36,926 nucleotides of DNA from Candidatus Poribacteria bacterium (GTDB lineage: Bacteria; Poribacteria; WGA-4E; GCA-2687025). The position numbers and the translations under genes are program-made. Numbering within the stretch: the first letter of the stretch is position 1; the number at the start of each line of letters is the position of its first letter. The stretch covers positions 1 to 36,926 of the forward strand of contig JABGQA010000143.1 in the NCBI GenBank assembly GCA_018644665.1, in the 5' to 3' direction. Below the pieces are notes generated by a model. It had not been told where the DNA came from, ran no database searches, and saw only the letters and a program-made list of their open reading frames with translations. Below are positions 33,037 through 36,926 of this stretch, piece after piece.

Positions 33037-33702
33037 CTAGGTCACGAACAGCTCGGAGTGCTCCCCGTCCCGTACCGCGAACGCGACGCGTGAGCCGTCA
33101 GGAGCCCACGCGGGACACGTAGCCCGACCGCGCGAGCCGACCGCGCCCACAGCGCGAGCCGCCCCGCCTTCACGCCCCACCCGGTAGAGCCTGCCGTCCT
33201 GCGTGGAGACGTAGAGAAGCTCGGAGCCGTCCGGGGACCAGTCGGGCGACTCGGCGGCATCGGCCACCTTGTGGACTCGGGCGCCGTCCGCGTCCATGAC
33301 GAACACGGCGGCCGAATGTCCCTCGTAGCGCATGAACGCGATCTGGCGACCGTCGGGCGACCACTTCGGCAGCCAGTCGATGCCCGGGTGGCTCGTCAGC
33401 CTGCGCTGATCGGCGCCGTCGGCGTCCATGACGTATATCTCGTCGTTGCTGTCGCGTGTGGAGACGAAGACGACGCGTTTCCCGTCGGGAGACCAGTCGG
33501 GCATGTCGTCGAGGGCGGATCGCGAGTTGGACAGGTTGCGCAGGTCGCTTCCCGCGGAATCCATCGAGTAGATCTCGTACCCATCGCCCCGCTCGGAGCG
33601 GAAGACGATGCGGCCCTTGGGCAACGCCGCGCGAAGGGGAAGGGCGACGGACAGCGCCAGGACGGCGGCTAGAGGCAGTGCGGAGCAGGGGGCAATCCTC
33701 AT
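33037..33702 (-). CDS. TolB/PD40-type beta-propeller protein, truncated by an amber codon
   Basis: The protein begins with a signal peptide (MRIAPCSALPLAAVLALSVA, cleaved near LRA). It has five WD40-like PD40 blades with the standard motif PDWSPDGKRVVFVSTRD, NDEIYVMDADGADQRRLTSHPG, PKWSPDGRQIAFMRYEG and so on. The frame then meets TAG at 33037-33039 in the middle of the propeller, right after HSELFVT. The missing blade is encoded in frame immediately behind it. This could be a real nonsense mutation, a sequencing error or, less likely, readthrough. The start is chosen for GGAG 9 nt upstream and the signal peptide; the frame is open for 28 codons before it. Confidence 0.8.
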   Translation of the reverse strand: MRIAPCSALPLAAVLALSVALPLRAALPKGRIVFRSERGDGYEIYSMDSAGSDLRNLSNSRSALDDMPDWSPDGKRVVFVSTRDSNDEIYVMDADGADQRRLTSHPGIDWLPKWSPDGRQIAFMRYEGHSAAVFVMDADGARVHKVADAAESPDWSPDGSELLYVSTQDGRLYRVGREGGAARAVGAVGSRGRATCPAWAPDGSRVAFAVRDGEHSELFVT

Positions 33703-33836
33703 CAGAGATCGCTCCTCATTTCGGCTGCGGGGCGGCGAGAGCCTCGCAACACCGGCGTGAGGATACATCGACGGACTATACTGCACAAGCCGGACATGAC
33801 CTCGCGTCGGCCACGACTCGGACCCGCCTCCCGTGG

Positions 33837-33842
33837 TATGAT
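33837..33842 (+). promoter_or_regulatory. Possible -10 element (TATGAT) for the DUF6807 gene
   Basis: TATGAT, five of six matches to the consensus, lies 62 nt upstream of the ATG at 33905. A TATACT also occurs at 33777. No -35 match is seen for either. Confidence 0.28.
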
Positions 33843-33904
33843 CCCCACGACGCCACTATCGAGGACACGAATCACGCAGAGGTCTCGCCGGAACAGGACA
33901 GCAG

Positions 33905-34960
33905 ATGGAACTTACCGTCTCCTCCACACGTGACCACGGTCGCACCCTCGTATCGGCGGAAGTCGAGCTGACTCAGGCTCCGACCGCGTTGCGCGCATCG
34001 ACCGGGGCCGTGGTTCCCTGCCAATACGACGACGCGACGTCGTCGCTCTCGTGGGTACTCGACTCACCCCTGGCAGCCGGCGAGGAACGCGTGTACGAGA
34101 CCTCGGCCGACGACGCCCCTGGCGCGCGCTGGCACGTCGAGGAGAAGCCCGACCATCTGAATCTGCACGCCGGGGACGACTTCGTCACGCGCTATACGTT
34201 CCTCGGCATGCGCCGTCCGTACTTCTGGCCGGTGAACACGTCGCAGGGCAGCATCGCCCGAGGCTCCGGCTCTGAGGACCATCCCCACCACTACGGCCTC
34301 GGTATGGCCTACGGCGGCCACGGAGAGGGCGGCGGCGCGAACATCTGGTCCGACTGGGACGAGGAACCGTACGGCCCGTGTGGGAAGGTGATCCACCGCG
34401 CGTTCGGCAGCGTAGTCGGCGGCTCGGTGTATGCCGAGATATGCGAGACGCTGTGGTACCTCAAGGCGAACGGCGACATCATCACCGAGGAGCAGCGACG
34501 CGTTCGCGTCTGGCAGATCGACCGTGACGAGTACTACTTCGACTGGGAGAGCGAGCTATCTGCGCCGGACGACCTCGGGACGAAGCCGTTCCTGCTGGCG
34601 GTTCGGTTGCCGAACGCGATCACGGGAGACACGGGGAACGTCTTGAACTCGGACGGCGAGGAAGGCCAGGAAGCGGCGCGCATGCACGCGAGTTGGTGCG
34701 ACTTCTCCGGGCCGTTGGGTGACGGGTGGAGTGGAATCGCCTTCTTCGACCACCCGGAGAACCCTGAGTATCCTGGCAAGTTCGGCGAATACGCCGTCAA
34801 CCCGCAGATGACGCTCACGCACCACGCGCCGGACTACCTGGACGACGAGCCGCTCAATCTCCGTTTCCGGTGCTATGTGCACGCCGAGAAGGCCCGGAAC
34901 TCGGGCGCGGGCGACCGCTACCAGGACTACCTGAACCCGCCGCTCGTGGAAGTGGGCTAG
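33905..34960 (+). CDS. DUF6807 (PmoA-like) family protein
   Basis: This 351-aa protein matches the family annotated as PmoA-like/DUF6807. Its marker stretch is GSEDHPHHYGLGMAYGGHGEGGGANIWSD (near 121-149), preceded by YFWPVNTSQGS, with a later WQIDRDEYYFDWESEL and a SGIAFFDHPENPEYP motif. Despite the PmoA label these proteins are not methane monooxygenase subunits; they are found with carbohydrate-degradation genes and their function is unknown. No signal peptide is visible. Its last four bases (CTAG) overlap the stop of the opposite-strand glycosidase. No strong ribosome-binding site was found; GGACAGCAG precedes the ATG. Confidence 0.87.
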   Translation: MELTVSSTRDHGRTLVSAEVELTQAPTALRASTGAVVPCQYDDATSSLSWVLDSPLAAGEERVYETSADDAPGARWHVEEKPDHLNLHAGDDFVTRYTFLGMRRPYFWPVNTSQGSIARGSGSEDHPHHYGLGMAYGGHGEGGGANIWSDWDEEPYGPCGKVIHRAFGSVVGGSVYAEICETLWYLKANGDIITEEQRRVRVWQIDRDEYYFDWESELSAPDDLGTKPFLLAVRLPNAITGDTGNVLNSDGEEGQEAARMHASWCDFSGPLGDGWSGIAFFDHPENPEYPGKFGEYAVNPQMTLTHHAPDYLDDEPLNLRFRCYVHAEKARNSGAGDRYQDYLNPPLVEVG

Positions 34961-36807
34961 GCCCTCACCGCCTCAATGTCCGTCGGCGCCGTCTCCCCGG
35001 CGTGGATGCCGCACAGGCGACGATGCGTCTCTCGCATCGCCTCCGTGAGTTCGCCGTACGGTCGGTCTGTCAGATCGACGAGACCGATGTTGTAGTTCTC
35101 ACCGTCGAAGCGCCCCGTCGGGGGTTGGTCCACCCACGCGAACCAGTGCGTCCCGATGAACGCCGGGTGCGCCGCGCCATTCTCCACGTAGTACCGATAC
35201 GCCGCGCCGCGTTCGCGTTGGTCCCGTGTCTGGCACAGGCTGGCGGCGAGCCCACCCTCCGGCGTGCCAAAGTGGAACTCCCCGACCACCGTGGGCAGCC
35301 CCGTCAGGTCGTACAGGTAGTCCAGATCCTCGGCGGCGGGGACATTGCGGTAGATGTTCTGACTGTACACGTCGAAGACGCTCGCCATGCGGATGATCTC
35401 GGGAGCCGGCCTGCCTCCGAACCGTATACCCAGATTCAGGTGGTTCGGGTCGTGACGACGGATCGCGCCGTTCACCACCTCCAGGAAGCGCTCGAACGCT
35501 CGGTAGATGAACGTCCGGCGGCGATTTGGCGTGTCGTCGCTACCGAGGTACGTGCGCATCTCGCGCTGCATGGGCGTTTCCGGCCCGCCGAGGATCATGG
35601 CCGCCAGCTGTGCTTCACGTCCCGGCCACGGCGGCTCGTTGCCGACGAAGTACCCCAGTAGCCACGGGTCGTCTCTGCGTGGCGCGCACTGCTCCGCAGC
35701 GGCCTTGTCCACCTGCTCCTCGAAGTCGCCTGTGTACACGTCCGCCAGGCCCATCGGTCCCTCACCGATGCCCCAACCGCGCGTCGTGACGACGTACGCC
35801 TTCCGGCCGAGGTCGAACAGCGCGGGATCGGACCAGTTGGCGATGGTGTTGAGTCCCCACGCGTCCATGCGGCGGGTGGCCATGTCCATCCACGCGGCCT
35901 GCCAATCGGCGCCGTATCGCCGCGCGACGTTCCACGCGTAGTGCGCCGCGCCGCGTGCGCGACCGCTGTCGCCGGACTGTGCGCGCAAATCGTCCGGCGG
36001 AAGCTCCGCGAACACGTCCTTGCGGCCACGGACGCGCGTGCTCATCCACGGCGTTACACAGTCGACGCCGGTGGAGAAGAACAGGCAGCCATCGGGATCG
36101 ACGAACCACCATCGCCCGTCGATGCGCTCGACGCGGAAGAACCCTGTAGCCGCAGCCTGTCTCTCCAGACACCCGCCGTACGCCGAGTAGCTGAAGTCGT
36201 CGGGCTGGAGGTCGGCGTCCTCGCGATGCCACTTCGCCCGCAGTTCCTCGACGCTCGTGACTTGGCGCGGAGACTCGGCCGGCATCCACTGCCCGAACTC
36301 GTCCACGAACGGCCCCGCCTCGAGGACCATGTCCCCGGGGTCGTCCTCGGACAGCGTGACCGAGCGGATCTCCAGCGTCGCATCGCCGATGGGGTCGGGC
36401 ATTCGAACGCTGAGCGCGTCGACGCCGTCGATAGGGCCGTGACCGCCGATGTGTCCGTACCAGTACGTGTCGCGTGATCGGTTGCCCATCGACGCCATGT
36501 CGTGACCGGCTCGGGCGGGGTGACGGAGCGCGTCGAGTGGGATCGCTGCCCGCACCCAGACGCCGTGCCATGGATGGAAGCGGAGCTTACGCACATCGTC
36601 GCCGACGTGCACCCGCAGTTCGAACCACTGCGAGAACGACGCGCGCAACTCGCACACTAGGTACCTGTACGTCGACCAGTCGTCGGGAAGGCCGATTTCG
36701 GCGGGCGTCCACGTGTGTTCGACGGACGCCCCGTTGAACACGATCCGTTCGGGCGCAGGCGGCGCGGTGGGCAGCGTCTGCGCGATTCCCGTCGCAACTG
36801 ACAGCAT
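34957..36807 (-). CDS. Glycoside hydrolase, GH50/beta-agarase-like
   Basis: This 616-aa protein has an N-terminal beta-sandwich, carbohydrate-binding-like region (about 1-190), then a TIM-barrel glycosidase. The barrel entry reads TGFFRVERIDGRWWFVDPDGCLFFSTGVD, a signature of agarase-type GH proteins. The expected acid/base is Glu391 in YFVGNEPPWPG and the nucleophile Glu510 in PTVVGEFHFGTP, as in clan GH-A. It probably hydrolyses a galactan or related beta-linked polysaccharide, but GH50 membership is by eye. No classical signal peptide is visible at the chosen start (ATG 36807, GAGGG 6 nt upstream); a GTG nine codons earlier is possible. It lies 50 nt downstream of an oxidoreductase gene. 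Confidence 0.86.
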   Translation of the reverse strand: MLSVATGIAQTLPTAPPAPERIVFNGASVEHTWTPAEIGLPDDWSTYRYLVCELRASFSQWFELRVHVGDDVRKLRFHPWHGVWVRAAIPLDALRHPARAGHDMASMGNRSRDTYWYGHIGGHGPIDGVDALSVRMPDPIGDATLEIRSVTLSEDDPGDMVLEAGPFVDEFGQWMPAESPRQVTSVEELRAKWHREDADLQPDDFSYSAYGGCLERQAAATGFFRVERIDGRWWFVDPDGCLFFSTGVDCVTPWMSTRVRGRKDVFAELPPDDLRAQSGDSGRARGAAHYAWNVARRYGADWQAAWMDMATRRMDAWGLNTIANWSDPALFDLGRKAYVVTTRGWGIGEGPMGLADVYTGDFEEQVDKAAAEQCAPRRDDPWLLGYFVGNEPPWPGREAQLAAMILGGPETPMQREMRTYLGSDDTPNRRRTFIYRAFERFLEVVNGAIRRHDPNHLNLGIRFGGRPAPEIIRMASVFDVYSQNIYRNVPAAEDLDYLYDLTGLPTVVGEFHFGTPEGGLAASLCQTRDQRERGAAYRYYVENGAAHPAFIGTHWFAWVDQPPTGRFDGENYNIGLVDLTDRPYGELTEAMRETHRRLCGIHAGETAPTDIEAVRA

Positions 36808-36857
36808 GGAATCCCTCTCGCGAAAGGCGCCCACGCCGTTCTCACCGCGTCAGCGCG

Positions 36858-36926
36858 TCAGTCCAGATCGATCCATCGGCCTTCGACGTCGGATAGCCGC
36901 ACTGCGTCGATAACCTGCTGGCCCTT
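36858..36926 (-). CDS. C-terminal end of a Gfo/Idh/MocA-family oxidoreductase (partial)
   Basis: The window edge cuts this gene. The 22 visible codons end VIDAVRLSDVEGRWIDLD followed by TGA, which matches the usual last helix of Gfo/Idh/MocA sugar dehydrogenases. Same strand as the glycosidase and 50 nt before it, so the two are probably cotranscribed. The assignment rests on only the C-terminus. Confidence 0.6.
   Translation of the reverse strand, partial: KGQQVIDAVRLSDVEGRWIDLD

Noticed and set aside
1..36926. tRNA, rRNA, CRISPR array, IS element, phage or plasmid origin
   Set aside because: No T-loop/cloverleaf, no repeated spacers and no transposase, integrase or replication gene was seen on either strand.

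Overview
This is a GC-rich, gene-dense bacterial chromosome segment with about 37 protein-coding genes. I saw no rRNA, tRNA, CRISPR array, IS element or phage gene. The gene content suggests an uncultured Candidatus Poribacteria / Latescibacteria-type bacterium. The clues are several phytanoyl-CoA dioxygenase-family oxygenases, Gfo/Idh/MocA and SDR oxidoreductases, FG-GAP, BNR/sortilin, TolB and PQQ propellers, and C-terminal modules starting NFPSPANPETWIPF or FPNPY. This assignment is inference from family content; no marker gene is present.

Layout. 1-1.6 kb: an ECF sigma factor fused to ankyrin repeats. 1.6-6.7 kb (mostly minus strand): two double-GNAT acetyltransferases, a 4-TM membrane protein, a seven-repeat FG-GAP propeller and an Ldh-family dehydrogenase. 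7.0-8.7 kb: a Tat-exported glycosylasparaginase, then a DUF433/DUF5615 toxin-antitoxin pair whose toxin has lost its start. 8.7-9.4 kb (minus): a META lipoprotein overlapped by a newly read 55-aa membrane protein. 9.5-13.95 kb: a GNAT, a lipoprotein, a PhyH oxygenase, a HEAT-repeat protein and an aldo/keto reductase. 14.1-19.1 kb: a seven-gene plus-strand unit with a zinc-ribbon protein, then Gfo/Idh/MocA, two epimerases and an SDR chained by 4-nt ATGA overlaps, then a double GNAT paralogous to the one at 1.6 kb. 19.1-24.9 kb: an HhH protein, two exported M28 peptidases and a second PhyH. 24.9-30.8 kb (minus): a BNR propeller, a URO-D-family protein and a PQQ-propeller/esterase fusion lacking all three catalytic residues. 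30.9-32.8 kb: DUF402, PhyH and cupin. 32.8-36.9 kb: a TolB-like propeller interrupted by an amber codon, a DUF6807 (PmoA-like) protein, a GH50/agarase-like hydrolase and the tail of a probable Gfo/Idh/MocA oxidoreductase.

The functional theme is scavenging of complex organic matter. Exported peptidases, a glycosylasparaginase and an agarase-like enzyme would release sugars and amino acids. The NAD(P)-dependent dehydrogenases, epimerases, PhyH oxygenases and cupin would process unusual sugars or small molecules. Structural points of interest are a dispersed palindromic repeat present twice, seven convergent gene junctions with almost no intergenic space, and three degenerate or repurposed proteins (DUF5615 toxin, TolB propeller, triad-less esterase).
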